Below are positions 7,948 through 15,563 of a stretch of DNA of 64,000 nucleotides, in pieces. The stretch covers positions 1 to 64,000 of the forward strand of contig NZ_JOID01000006.1 of assembly GCF_000719865.1 (NCBI RefSeq). The letters are read 5' to 3'. Position numbers and translations under genes: made by a program. The DNA comes from Streptomyces albus subsp. albus. GTDB taxonomy: Bacteria; Actinomycetota; Actinomycetes; Streptomycetales; Streptomycetaceae. Numbering within the stretch: position 1 is the first letter of the stretch; each line of letters starts with the position of its first letter. The notes below the pieces were generated by a model that was given only the letters and a program-made list of their open reading frames with translations, ran no database searches and was not told the DNA's origin.

Positions 7948-8991
7948 TCAGGGCTTTCCGGGGTGCATGCCGCCGTCGTACACGGTGCGGTAGTCCGGGA
8001 TGACGATCCGGGTCGCCGGAGCCGCCTGCCCGACCTGGGCGAGGAACGCGTCCAGGTCCATCGCCGGGTCGCGTACCGGGGAACCGCTCAGCGGCACCTC
8101 GAAGTTGTCCCAGTGGACGGGGACGACGACGCCCGGGGTGTCCAGCGCGCGCAGCAGCCGGGGAACGTACCGGTGGGTGGCGGTGCCGGCAGGGACGGCG
8201 ATCATCGCGAGATCGGGGCGCAGCCCCCGCACCGCCCGCTCGGAGAAGTCGCTGGCCCCCATGAGGAACGCCGACGGGCTGCCGTCCCCGGGCGTCACCA
8301 GGAAGGCGAGGGTATCGCCTTCCGGCAGGTCCGAGATGGTTTCCGGGACCGTCGTGGGCGGGGCGTTCAGTGTGCCCGGGGCGAAGTAGGAGCACTTCTT
8401 GTTGCGGCTGTGCAGGCTCGGCACGACCTCGACGGTGATCCCGGCGAAGTCCAGTACCTCGCCGCCCTTGACCACGGAGATCTGTCCCGCGTCGACGCCC
8501 AGGGCTACCAGCAGGTGGTACGTGGTCTCGGTGCCGACGACGCGGGCGCCGGTGGTCCTGGCGATGTGGGGCACGTCGGCGAGGTGGTCCCAGTGGGAGT
8601 GGCTGACGAGGACGAGTTCGGGGCTGCCCGCGTGCGCGTCGACGACCTCGGGCCGGGTCCGCAACCGGGTCCGCAGGTCGAAGGCGCCGTCGAACAGACC
8701 GGTGGGGAAGCGGGTGAGGTACGGGTCGAAGAGCACGGTCCGCTCACCGGCGTCGATGCGCCAGCCGGCTGTGCCGAGCCAGCGGTACGACACCGGGCCG
8801 GCGGCTCCGTCGCCGCCTCGCCCGCGGCCGGCGGGCGAGGGCGCCGTGGTGGCCGTGGTGGCCGCGGCGGCGGTGGCCGGGATCAGCGGGGAGGCCGCGC
8901 CGAGTGCGGCGCCGCGCAGCACCGTACGACGGTCGAGCCCGCGATCGGAGGGGCCGTCCGGACTGTCCGCGACATGTGTGTTCTGAGGCAT
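7948..8991 (-). CDS. Tat-exported metallo-beta-lactamase-fold hydrolase
   Basis: A 347-aa protein. The N-terminus has a twin-arginine motif (DRRTVLRG) followed by an Ala-rich hydrophobic stretch, so export in folded form by Tat is expected. The metal-binding motif HSHWDHL (HxHxDH) and later SLHSR and VHWDN place it in the MBL superfamily, closest in style to the UlaG/YtnP-like L-ascorbate-lactonase/NAPE-PLD branch. The substrate is unknown. An 18-bp perfect palindrome lies ~58 bp upstream of the start, suggesting a dedicated regulator. It ends convergently with the crystallin-fold gene. Confidence 0.85.
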   Translation of the reverse strand: MPQNTHVADSPDGPSDRGLDRRTVLRGAALGAASPLIPATAAAATTATTAPSPAGRGRGGDGAAGPVSYRWLGTAGWRIDAGERTVLFDPYLTRFPTGLFDGAFDLRTRLRTRPEVVDAHAGSPELVLVSHSHWDHLADVPHIARTTGARVVGTETTYHLLVALGVDAGQISVVKGGEVLDFAGITVEVVPSLHSRNKKCSYFAPGTLNAPPTTVPETISDLPEGDTLAFLVTPGDGSPSAFLMGASDFSERAVRGLRPDLAMIAVPAGTATHRYVPRLLRALDTPGVVVPVHWDNFEVPLSGSPVRDPAMDLDAFLAQVGQAAPATRIVIPDYRTVYDGGMHPGKP

Positions 8992-9048
8992 GGCCTCAGC
9001 AGATCAAGCGGTGAACTCCCCTGTCCAAGACCAGTTTTCGGCCCTCCT

Positions 9049-9066
9049 CATATGCGAACGCATATG
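9049..9066. promoter_or_regulatory. 18-bp palindrome, probable operator of the MBL-hydrolase gene
   Basis: CATATGCGAACGCATATG has perfect 8-bp arms separated by AA. It lies between the MBL gene start and the 3' end of the beta-lactamase-like gene, so it can only control the MBL gene among the immediate neighbours. It is AT-rich for this genome. MarR- or GntR-type binding is possible; the regulator is not adjacent. Confidence 0.6.
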
Positions 9067-9074
9067 TGCCCCGG

Positions 9075-10079
9075 TCACCGGCCGCGGGCGCGGAGGGAAC
9101 CGACCGCGATTCCGGCCGCGCGGCCTATCGCGGCGTCCACGGTGGGGCGGGAGGCGGTCAGGTCGTGCGTGCGGGCGAAGACGGTGATCGCGTAGAGCGC
9201 GCCGTCGGGGTAGCGGGCGACGCCCGCCTCCATGTGCAGCCCCGGCAGGGTCCCGGTCTTGGCCGCGACCGTGACGTCGTCCGGGAAGCCCGACACCAGC
9301 CGGTGGCGGAAGACCTGGCGGCTCATCAAGTCGCGTACCAGCGCGCAGGCTTCCGGCGGTCCGGCGGCGTCGGTCCAGATGAGCCGGAGCAGCCGCGTGA
9401 TCTCGCGGGGCGTGGCGGACGTGGTCCGGCGGGGGTCCAGCACGGCCAGCCGTCTCTTGCGCTCCTCGGGCAGGGCCGGGTAGCGGACGGCGAATTCTCT
9501 CTCGTCGCGGGCCCCGACCTCCGCGAGCATCGACTCCAGCAGGGCCCGCGGGCCGCCGACGATCCGGGTCCGGCGCAGGCCGAGTTCCTGCGCGAGCAGC
9601 CGTACGGTGTCCAGGCCGACGCGGGCCAGCAGCAGGTCGGCCGCCGTGTTGTCGCTGACCGACATCGCGAAGTGGGCGAGGTCGCGCAGAGACAGATCGA
9701 CGTCGTCCAGACAGCCGGCGGTTCCCCAGCCGCCGAGCCGGTCGGCCGCCGACACCCGCACCCGCTCCCTCGGGTCCAGCTGGCCGGCGACGACCTGCCG
9801 GGCGAACTCCAGCACCAGCAGCACCTTGAAGATCGACGCGATCACGACCTGGTCGTCCGCACCGATGGCGACTTCACCGGCGTCCGGCTCCGCGCCGGAC
9901 GCCGCGCGCGCGTTCAGGGGGATCGCGTGCAGCTGGCCCCTGGCGCCGGCCCCGGCGAAAACCTGCCGGATCCGTTCGTCGACCCCGGGCTCACCGGCCA
10001 CTTGTTCATCGAGCACTGTTCCGTCCCCCTGGCGCATCGGCCGGTCGGTCCCGGTCCCGGCCGTGCCGGTCCCGGTCAT
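9075..10079 (-). CDS. Class A beta-lactamase-like serine hydrolase lacking the usual omega-loop Glu
   Basis: A 334-aa protein with the three serine-penicillin-recognising motifs: SIFK (active Ser and Lys), SDN in SVSDNTAADLLL, and KTG in AAKTGTLPG. The omega-loop stretch reads RRLAVLDPRRTTSATP and shows no clear ExxxN, so deacylation of beta-lactams by the usual mechanism may be poor. No signal peptide is visible, although a true beta-lactamase should be exported; MRQGDGT at residue 15 is an alternative start. It is divergent from a LysR regulator 60 bp away, the arrangement of bla/LysR pairs in Streptomyces. A DD-peptidase or esterase activity is an alternative. Confidence 0.75.
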   Translation of the reverse strand: MTGTGTAGTGTDRPMRQGDGTVLDEQVAGEPGVDERIRQVFAGAGARGQLHAIPLNARAASGAEPDAGEVAIGADDQVVIASIFKVLLVLEFARQVVAGQLDPRERVRVSAADRLGGWGTAGCLDDVDLSLRDLAHFAMSVSDNTAADLLLARVGLDTVRLLAQELGLRRTRIVGGPRALLESMLAEVGARDEREFAVRYPALPEERKRRLAVLDPRRTTSATPREITRLLRLIWTDAAGPPEACALVRDLMSRQVFRHRLVSGFPDDVTVAAKTGTLPGLHMEAGVARYPDGALYAITVFARTHDLTASRPTVDAAIGRAAGIAVGSLRARGR

Positions 10080-10139
10080 CGGTTGCCGCCCGCCACCGGC
10101 TGGTCCACCCTCCCGCGGGCTCCCGTACGATCCTCCTCT

Positions 10140-11114
10140 GTGGATCTCTTACGCCACCTGCGTCTTTTCGTCACCGTAGCCGACGAGCTGCACTTCAGCC
10201 GCGCCGCCGAGCGGCTGGGGATGGCACAGCCGCCGCTCAGCCAGGCGATCCGCCGGCTGGAGAAGGAGCTCGGTGCCGAACTGTTCGACCGCTCGCAGCG
10301 CGGCGTCCGGCTGAGCGCCGCCGGGGCGGCACTGCTGGACGAGGCGTGCGACCTCCTCGCCCGGGAGGAGAGGCTGCGCGCACTGGCCCGCCGCGCCGCC
10401 GCCGGCGGCCTCGGCACGCTCCGCGCGGGCGTACCGCCCGATACCACGGCCGCGGTCCTGTCCGCGCTGCTCTCCGCCTGCGCGGAGCACTTCCCCGAGC
10501 TGTCCGTCGACCTGCAGGAGGTCGCGACCGAGGAACAGGTGCGGCTGCTCTCCTCCGGCGGCCTGGACGCCGGACTCGTCCACCATCCCGTGGACGCGAC
10601 CGACCTGCGGCTCGGCCCCGAGATCGCGCTGGACCTGGGGGTGGTCCTACCGCGCACCTCGCCGCTGGCCCGGCTGCCCGAGGTGACGCTCGGCGAGCTC
10701 TCCGGCCACGACCTGGTGCTCTTCCCGCGGGCACACGCACCCGGCTGGTACGACCGCGTCCTCGACGTGTGCCGCGCCGAGGGCTTCGTGCCCGGCCGCC
10801 TCCGGCACGCCTCCAATCCCGAGTTCCTGCTCGCCCTGGTGACGGCAGGTCACGGAGTCGCCTTCGACCAGGGGCCGGTGGCGCGCAAAGAGCCCCGCGT
10901 CGCCTGGCGCCCCCTCGCGGACCGCCCCCTCACCCTGCGCATCAGCGGTGCATGGCCCGCCGGCCGCGGAGCCCACCCGGCCGCACGCCGCTTCGCGGAC
11001 ATCGCGGCCGGAGTCCTGGCTCGTGACCAGACCGCGGCCCCACGACGCACGGGCGTTCCCGGCCCACCGGACGCTGCCGGGTCCCCGCGCCCGTGGTCGG
11101 TCGTCTACGGCTGA
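10140..11114 (+). CDS. LysR-family transcriptional regulator
   Basis: A 324-aa regulator starting at GTG 10140. The N-terminal winged helix-turn-helix (LRLFVTVADELHFSRAAERL, QPPLSQAIRRLEKELG, LFDRSQRGVRLSAAG) is typical; the C-terminal ~200 residues form the effector-binding domain. It lies back to back with the beta-lactamase-like gene, and LysR proteins usually control the divergent neighbour from the shared ~60-bp region. The C-terminal ~30 residues are Pro/Arg/Gly-rich and probably disordered. Confidence 0.9.
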   Translation: MDLLRHLRLFVTVADELHFSRAAERLGMAQPPLSQAIRRLEKELGAELFDRSQRGVRLSAAGAALLDEACDLLAREERLRALARRAAAGGLGTLRAGVPPDTTAAVLSALLSACAEHFPELSVDLQEVATEEQVRLLSSGGLDAGLVHHPVDATDLRLGPEIALDLGVVLPRTSPLARLPEVTLGELSGHDLVLFPRAHAPGWYDRVLDVCRAEGFVPGRLRHASNPEFLLALVTAGHGVAFDQGPVARKEPRVAWRPLADRPLTLRISGAWPAGRGAHPAARRFADIAAGVLARDQTAAPRRTGVPGPPDAAGSPRPWSVVYG

Positions 11115-11123
11115 GAGAAAAAC

Positions 11124-11156
11124 TGTACACCTGTACATGTACTCTCGTACCAGTAC
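11124..11156. promoter_or_regulatory. GTAC-rich operator cluster upstream of TetR/MFS pair
   Basis: Two TGTACA sites (11124-11129 and 11132-11137) overlap the perfect palindrome GTACATGTAC (11133-11142), and two more GTAC cores follow at 11147-11150 and 11153-11156. The cluster lies 24-56 bp upstream of the TetR start codon, right after the LysR stop, and is a good candidate for autoregulation by TetR. Confidence 0.6.
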
Positions 11157-11179
11157 GCAGGTGCCGGAGACGGGCGGGT

Positions 11180-11917
11180 GTGATCGTGAGGACGGACAGC
11201 CATGCGAACAGCGGCGTGGACGGTGGCGCGGACGGTGGCGCCGGAGCCCGAGCCGGCACGGAGAACGCCGCCGCGCCCGCACGGAAAGCGCGGCGTGATC
11301 CCGCCGGGCGGCGCCGGGCCATGGTGGAAGCGGCGGCGGCGCTGATCGTGGAGGACGGCCTCACCGTGCTCACACACCGCAGGGTGGCGGAGCGCGCCGG
11401 AGTACCGCTCGGCGCGACGACGTACTACTTCTCCTCGCTGCAAGAGCTGGAGGAGGCGGCGCTCGGACATCTGTCGGAGCAGATCGCGGCCGATCTGCGG
11501 GAGGTCGCCGCGCTGCTGGAGGCCGGTGCCGGTGCGCCGGCCGTTCTGGTGGAAGCGCTGTACGCGTACCTGAACGACCGGGACCGGGTGCAGGCGGACG
11601 CGGCCCTGTACGTGGCCGCCACCCGGCGCGAGGCACTGCGGCCGCTGGCCCTGCGGTGGTTCGACGGACTGGTCGGCATGCTCTCCGCCTACACCGACGA
11701 GGCGACGGCGCGGGCGCTGGCGGTCCTGGTCGACGGCGCGACCGTGCACGCCATGCTGCACGACGAACCCCTGGACCGCGCGTTCCTGGCCGATGTGACC
11801 GGCCGGCTGCTGGCCGGCCCGGTGGCCGACCGGACGGATGGGCCGGTGGATGGGCCGGTGGATGGGCCGGTGAATGGCGCGACGGCCGGGCCGACGGGCG
11901 AGGAGGGCCGGCGGTGA
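11180..11917 (+). CDS. TetR-family regulator of adjacent exporter
   Basis: A 245-aa regulator, GTG start at 11180 just downstream of the GTAC operator cluster; an earlier in-frame ATG at 11093 would run through that operator. Residues ~45-90 form the helix-turn-helix (AAAALIVEDGLTVLTHRRVAERAGVPLGATTYYF split across helices). The C-terminal domain is helical. The tail has a DGPV repeat encoded by tandem 12-bp GGATGGGCCGGT-type units. Its TGA overlaps the GTG of the MFS gene, so the two are translationally coupled and it probably represses its own operon until a drug-like ligand binds. Confidence 0.88.
   Translation: MIVRTDSHANSGVDGGADGGAGARAGTENAAAPARKARRDPAGRRRAMVEAAAALIVEDGLTVLTHRRVAERAGVPLGATTYYFSSLQELEEAALGHLSEQIAADLREVAALLEAGAGAPAVLVEALYAYLNDRDRVQADAALYVAATRREALRPLALRWFDGLVGMLSAYTDEATARALAVLVDGATVHAMLHDEPLDRAFLADVTGRLLAGPVADRTDGPVDGPVDGPVNGATAGPTGEEGRR
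11830..11874. repeat. Tandem 12-bp repeat in the TetR gene 3' end
   Basis: About three to four copies of GGATGGGCCGGT encode a (DGPV)n tail. In-frame 12-bp units can change copy number by slippage without breaking the frame. Confidence 0.7.
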
Positions 11918-13614
11918 CGGCGCGGGAGCCCGCGGCCGTGCGGGCAGAGGCACCGGGGGCTCCGGGCGGGGCCGGCGGCCCGGGCGGGCCCAGCGGACCG
12001 AGCGGACCGAGCGGGCCCAGCGGGCCGCCCGGGCCGGTCGCGGAGCTGTCGCCGCGCCGGCGCTGGGCCTGCATGGCGGTGCTGTCGGTGAGCCTGCTGG
12101 CGGTCGTCATGGACCTGACGGTGCTCAACGTCGCGCTGCCGGAGCTCGCGGCGGATCTGCGGCCGTCCGCGACACAGCAGTTGTGGATCGTGGACGCGTA
12201 CTCGCTGATCCTGGCGGGACTCCTGGTGTCGATGAGCGCGCTGGCGGACCGGTGGGGCCGCAAGCGGATGCTGCTCTCCGGCTTCGCCGTCTTCGGCGCG
12301 GCGTCGCTGCTGGTGCTGGCCGCCGGCACGCCCGAGACGGTCATCGCGGTCCGTGCCCTGCTGGGCCTCGGCGGAGCGATGATCATGCCGACCACGCTGT
12401 CGATGGTCCGCTCCCTCTTCCCCGATCCGGCCGAGCGGGCGCAGGCGCTGGGCATCTGGGCCGCGGTGTCGTCCATGGGCGCGGCCATCGGGCCGATCGT
12501 GGGCGGGCTGCTGCTGGAGCACTTCTCCTGGCACGCCGCGTTCCTGCTGAACGTGCCGCTGATGGCCGCCGGCCTGCTCCTCGGCCTCTGGCTGCTGCCC
12601 GAGACCCGCGCCGCGAACCCCGGCCGGTGGGACGCGCTCGCCACCGTCCTGTCGGTCGCGGGGATGGCCTCCCTGGTGTGGGCGATCAAGGACATGGCCA
12701 AGCACTACGCCGACGACGGCTTCGCCAACCCCGGCGCGTGGGCGGCGTTCACCGCCGCCGCGGCCGCCCTGACCTGGTTCACGCTGCGCTGCCGGCGCCG
12801 TCCCGATCCTCTGCTCGACGTACGGCTGTTCACCCGCCGGGCTTTCACGGCCGGGACGCTGACCGCGCTGACGGCGATGTTCGCGATGGCCGCCCTGCTG
12901 CTGCTCGGCGCCCAGTGGCTGCAACTCGTGGAGGGCCACTCGCCGTTGCGGGCCGGGGTGTATCTGCTGCCGATCGCCGGCGGTGCGGCCGTGACCGCGT
13001 TCGCGGCGCCCGCCCTGGCCGTCCGGATCGGCGCCCGCACCGTTCTGGCGGGCGGGCTGGCTCTGGCGGGCGTGGGTGCGCTGCTGCTGTTCCTCGCGCC
13101 CGCCCCGCTGGGGTACGAGTGGGTCGCCGTGGCGCTGGCGCTGGAGGGAGCCGGGGCGGGCTCGCTGGCGATCGCGTCGGCGATCATCATGTCCGGCAGT
13201 CCCGCGAACCGGGCCGGAAGCGCCGCCGCGATCGAGGAGACCGCCTACGACCTCGGGAGCGTTCTGGGCGTCGCGGTGCTGGGCAGCGTCGCGTCCGTCG
13301 TCTACCGCGACCGGCTGCGCCTGGAGCAGCCGGCGGATCTCGCCGGAGCCGGCGGAGGGGCCGAGCCGGGGGCCGGTGGCGCGGCCGGAGAGCAGGCCGC
13401 GGCCGCCGTCGACGCGGCCGAGGAGTCGCTCGGCGGAGCGCTGGAGGTGGCACACCAGATCGGCAGCGCGGAGCTGGCGACCCGGGCCCAGCAGGCGTTC
13501 ACCGAATCCTTCACCCACATCGGGCTGGTCGGCGGCGTAACCCTGCTGGCCGTCGCCGTGCTGGTCTTCGCGCTGATACCCCGCGGCCTGGACATCACCC
13601 GGCAGCAGCACTGA
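11914..13614 (+). CDS. MFS multidrug exporter, DHA2 (14-TM) family
   Basis: A 566-aa membrane protein. GTG 11914 overlaps the TetR stop. After a Gly/Pro/Ser-rich N-terminal tail (repeats of SGP) come about fourteen hydrophobic segments. Motifs include LNVALPELAADL, the loop 2-3 motif ADRWGRKRMLL, and motif C-like GPIVGGLLLEHFSWHAAFLLNVP, all characteristic of proton-driven drug:H+ antiporters such as QacA/LfrA. A periplasmic Ala/Gly-rich loop precedes the last helix. It likely exports a cationic or lipophilic drug under control of the coupled TetR protein. Confidence 0.9.
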   Translation: MTAREPAAVRAEAPGAPGGAGGPGGPSGPSGPSGPSGPPGPVAELSPRRRWACMAVLSVSLLAVVMDLTVLNVALPELAADLRPSATQQLWIVDAYSLILAGLLVSMSALADRWGRKRMLLSGFAVFGAASLLVLAAGTPETVIAVRALLGLGGAMIMPTTLSMVRSLFPDPAERAQALGIWAAVSSMGAAIGPIVGGLLLEHFSWHAAFLLNVPLMAAGLLLGLWLLPETRAANPGRWDALATVLSVAGMASLVWAIKDMAKHYADDGFANPGAWAAFTAAAAALTWFTLRCRRRPDPLLDVRLFTRRAFTAGTLTALTAMFAMAALLLLGAQWLQLVEGHSPLRAGVYLLPIAGGAAVTAFAAPALAVRIGARTVLAGGLALAGVGALLLFLAPAPLGYEWVAVALALEGAGAGSLAIASAIIMSGSPANRAGSAAAIEETAYDLGSVLGVAVLGSVASVVYRDRLRLEQPADLAGAGGGAEPGAGGAAGEQAAAAVDAAEESLGGALEVAHQIGSAELATRAQQAFTESFTHIGLVGGVTLLAVAVLVFALIPRGLDITRQQH

Positions 13615-13791
13615 GTTCCGGGCGGCTGGGCTGCCTGTGGGGACGGGGTACGGGCGGCGGTGCGGGCGTCGGTACCTCCCCGGGGCGGCTGTCTGTCCGT
13701 GGACGGTCAAGTGCGGCACTATGCGGTGTGCCGGTTTTGGATTCGGATCCCGGATGCCGGCCGCCCCGACCCCCACAAGGAGGCAGCACCA

Positions 13792-14364
13792 GTGAAGAGG
13801 CCCGCACTGCTCGGCACGGCCGCGTCCGTACTCGCCCTGATGACGCTCATCGGGACACAGAGCGCCGCCACCGCGGCCCCGTTCCCCGCAGCGCCCGCGT
13901 CCGCCCCTGTCTCCGCCCCGGTGGCGGTGCCGGCGGCGGAGTCCACGGCCGCCGTCACCAAGCTCACCCACGCCCAGGCCACCGCGCGGCTCTCCGCCGC
14001 CGGGATCTCCTGGCGCTCCAGCGGCAATTGCAGCGACCGGAACAACCCGACCTGCACCTCCTTCGAGCAGGTCAACCTGGCGACGATCCAGGGCGCCGAG
14101 ACCCTGAAGTCGGCCAGCCGCTGCGCCGTGACGATCACGGGCGGCACGGAGACCGGCCACGCCTCCGGCACGTACAGCCACTGGAACGGCTACAAGCTCG
14201 ACTTCAACCCGACCACCTGCCTGTCGGGCTACATTACCGGCACCTTCACCTACATCGGGGACCGCGCCGACGGCGCCGCCCAGTACAAGGCCGCCTCGGG
14301 CAACATCTACGCCCGGGAGAGCAACCACTGGGACGTCACCTTCTACAGCTGCGGCGGCTGCTGA
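13792..14364 (+). CDS. Secreted LAS/M15-like peptidase, putative
   Basis: A 190-aa precursor from GTG 13792 (AAGGAGG nine bases upstream). Residues ~1-28 form a signal peptide (KRPALLGTAAS, hydrophobic core, ATA-AP), then an Ala/Pro spacer. The mature domain holds GGTETGHASGTYSHW, KLDF and a later NHWDVTFY, consistent with the H...D...HxH zinc ligands of LAS-fold peptidases (M15 D-Ala-D-Ala carboxypeptidases, endolysins). Four or more Cys suggest disulphides. Cell-wall peptide cleavage is the likely role; the zinc-site assignment is by eye. Confidence 0.6.
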   Translation: MKRPALLGTAASVLALMTLIGTQSAATAAPFPAAPASAPVSAPVAVPAAESTAAVTKLTHAQATARLSAAGISWRSSGNCSDRNNPTCTSFEQVNLATIQGAETLKSASRCAVTITGGTETGHASGTYSHWNGYKLDFNPTTCLSGYITGTFTYIGDRADGAAQYKAASGNIYARESNHWDVTFYSCGGC

Positions 14365-14541
14365 CGCACCGCCGGTTCGAACGGCCCCGCCGCACGGCGC
14401 CGGCGCGTCCCGCGGGGGGGCCGCTCCGCCCCGGACGCCGAGGCCGGGCGCGGAGGCCGGACGCGGACGCACCGCACAGCCGGTGCCGGCACGGGCCCGC
14501 CGGTCCGAAGGAGCACTGAGCGAAACCAACGGATCGGTAGG

Positions 14542-15255
14542 GTGGCTCCCGTGGACGTGCACGGGGGAAGCGAAATGGTCACCGTCCCGGCCGGGCGGGT
14601 GACGCTCTCGGACCGGCGGACGCAACGCAGTTGGACCATCGAGGTCGCGTGTTTTCGCATGGCGGCCTTCCCGGTCACGCAGGCGTCGTACGCATCGGTC
14701 ACGGGCGAGCGGCCGAGTGCGGCGCACGACGGGCGGCTGCCCGTGGAGAGCGTGTCCTGGTGGGACGCGGTCCGCTTCTGCAACGCCCTGTCCAGGCGCG
14801 AGGGGCTGACGCCCGCGTACCGCCTCCCCGCCGCCGGAGCGGCAACCGGTACGGGCGCCGAAACGGCCGGGGAGGCCGACTGGGACCCCTCGGCCGACGG
14901 CTACCGGCTGCCGACCGAGGCCGAGTGGGAGCACGCCTGCCGCGCCGGAAGCGGCGGCCCGCGCTACGGACCGCTCGACGAGATCGCCTGGCACCGCGGC
15001 AACTCGGGGGAGCGGATGCACGAGCCGGGCCGCAAGCGGCCCAACGCCTGGGGCCTGTACGACATGCTGGGCAACACCTGGGACTGGTGCTGGGACCTCT
15101 ACGATCCCGAGGTCTACGGCCCCTACCGGGTGCTCCGCGGCGGCGGATGGTTCGACGAGCACTGGAGCTGCCGGGCCTCCGTCCGGCGCCGCAGCCACCC
15201 CACCTTCCGCACCGACGACGTCGGTTTCCGCGTCGCGCGCTCCACGGTGCTCTGA
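14542..15255 (+). CDS. SUMF1/FGE-domain protein without the paired FGE cysteines
   Basis: A 237-aa protein with the formylglycine-generating-enzyme fold: PVTQASYASVTG, PVESVSWWDAVRFCNALSRREG, YRLPTEAEWEHACRAG, NAWGLYDMLGNTWDWCWD, VLRGGGWFDEHWSCRASVRR and GFRVA at the end. Genuine FGEs use two cysteines near the C-terminal RGGS region; only one (SCRAS) is visible, so sulfatase activation is unlikely. Related SUMF1 proteins include EgtB and other C-lectin-like enzymes. Function is unknown. No sulfatase gene is nearby. Confidence 0.8.
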   Translation: MAPVDVHGGSEMVTVPAGRVTLSDRRTQRSWTIEVACFRMAAFPVTQASYASVTGERPSAAHDGRLPVESVSWWDAVRFCNALSRREGLTPAYRLPAAGAATGTGAETAGEADWDPSADGYRLPTEAEWEHACRAGSGGPRYGPLDEIAWHRGNSGERMHEPGRKRPNAWGLYDMLGNTWDWCWDLYDPEVYGPYRVLRGGGWFDEHWSCRASVRRRSHPTFRTDDVGFRVARSTVL

Positions 15256-15363
15256 GCCGGCCCGGTGCCCGGTCGCCGGGACGGGAGAAGCGCCGGAGGT
15301 TCACGCCGTACGGAACCGCTTCTGCGCTCCTGCGGTCATGCGGTCATCCGATGAGGTGCCTCT

Positions 15364-15438
15364 CGTTCACTCACTTGGGTGAACGCTTCCCCTGGTGGAC
15401 GGCGCCGGGCGCGTGGGCCCGTGAGGGTGGTAACTCAC
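15364..15438. repeat. Two inverted repeats in the 15256-15563 intergenic region
   Basis: CGTTCAC (15364-15370) pairs with GTGAACG (15379-15385) around an 8-nt spacer; then GTGAG (15421-15425) pairs with CTCAC (15434-15438). The region also has direct repeats of GCGGTCAT just upstream. The elements lie 125-200 bp before the start of the next gene and look like operators rather than terminators. Confidence 0.55.
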
Positions 15439-15563
15439 CCCGCTGACAAGGGAGATGAGCCGACGACTGCCCCCGGTGGCCGCCGTCGCCGTCGCCGGTG
15501 CCGTCACCCGGACGCGGGTCGCAGTCGTCCGCGGAAGAACCCGGGTGGAAGAGGGGGAGGCGC

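Noticed and set aside
11991..12036. CRISPR-like short repeats in the MFS gene
   Set aside because: They are in-frame 9-bp codon repeats encoding SGP units, with no spacers.
14542..15255. Formylglycine-generating enzyme activating a sulfatase
   Set aside because: Only one of the two expected cysteines is visible and there is no sulfatase gene nearby; kept as SUMF1-domain protein.
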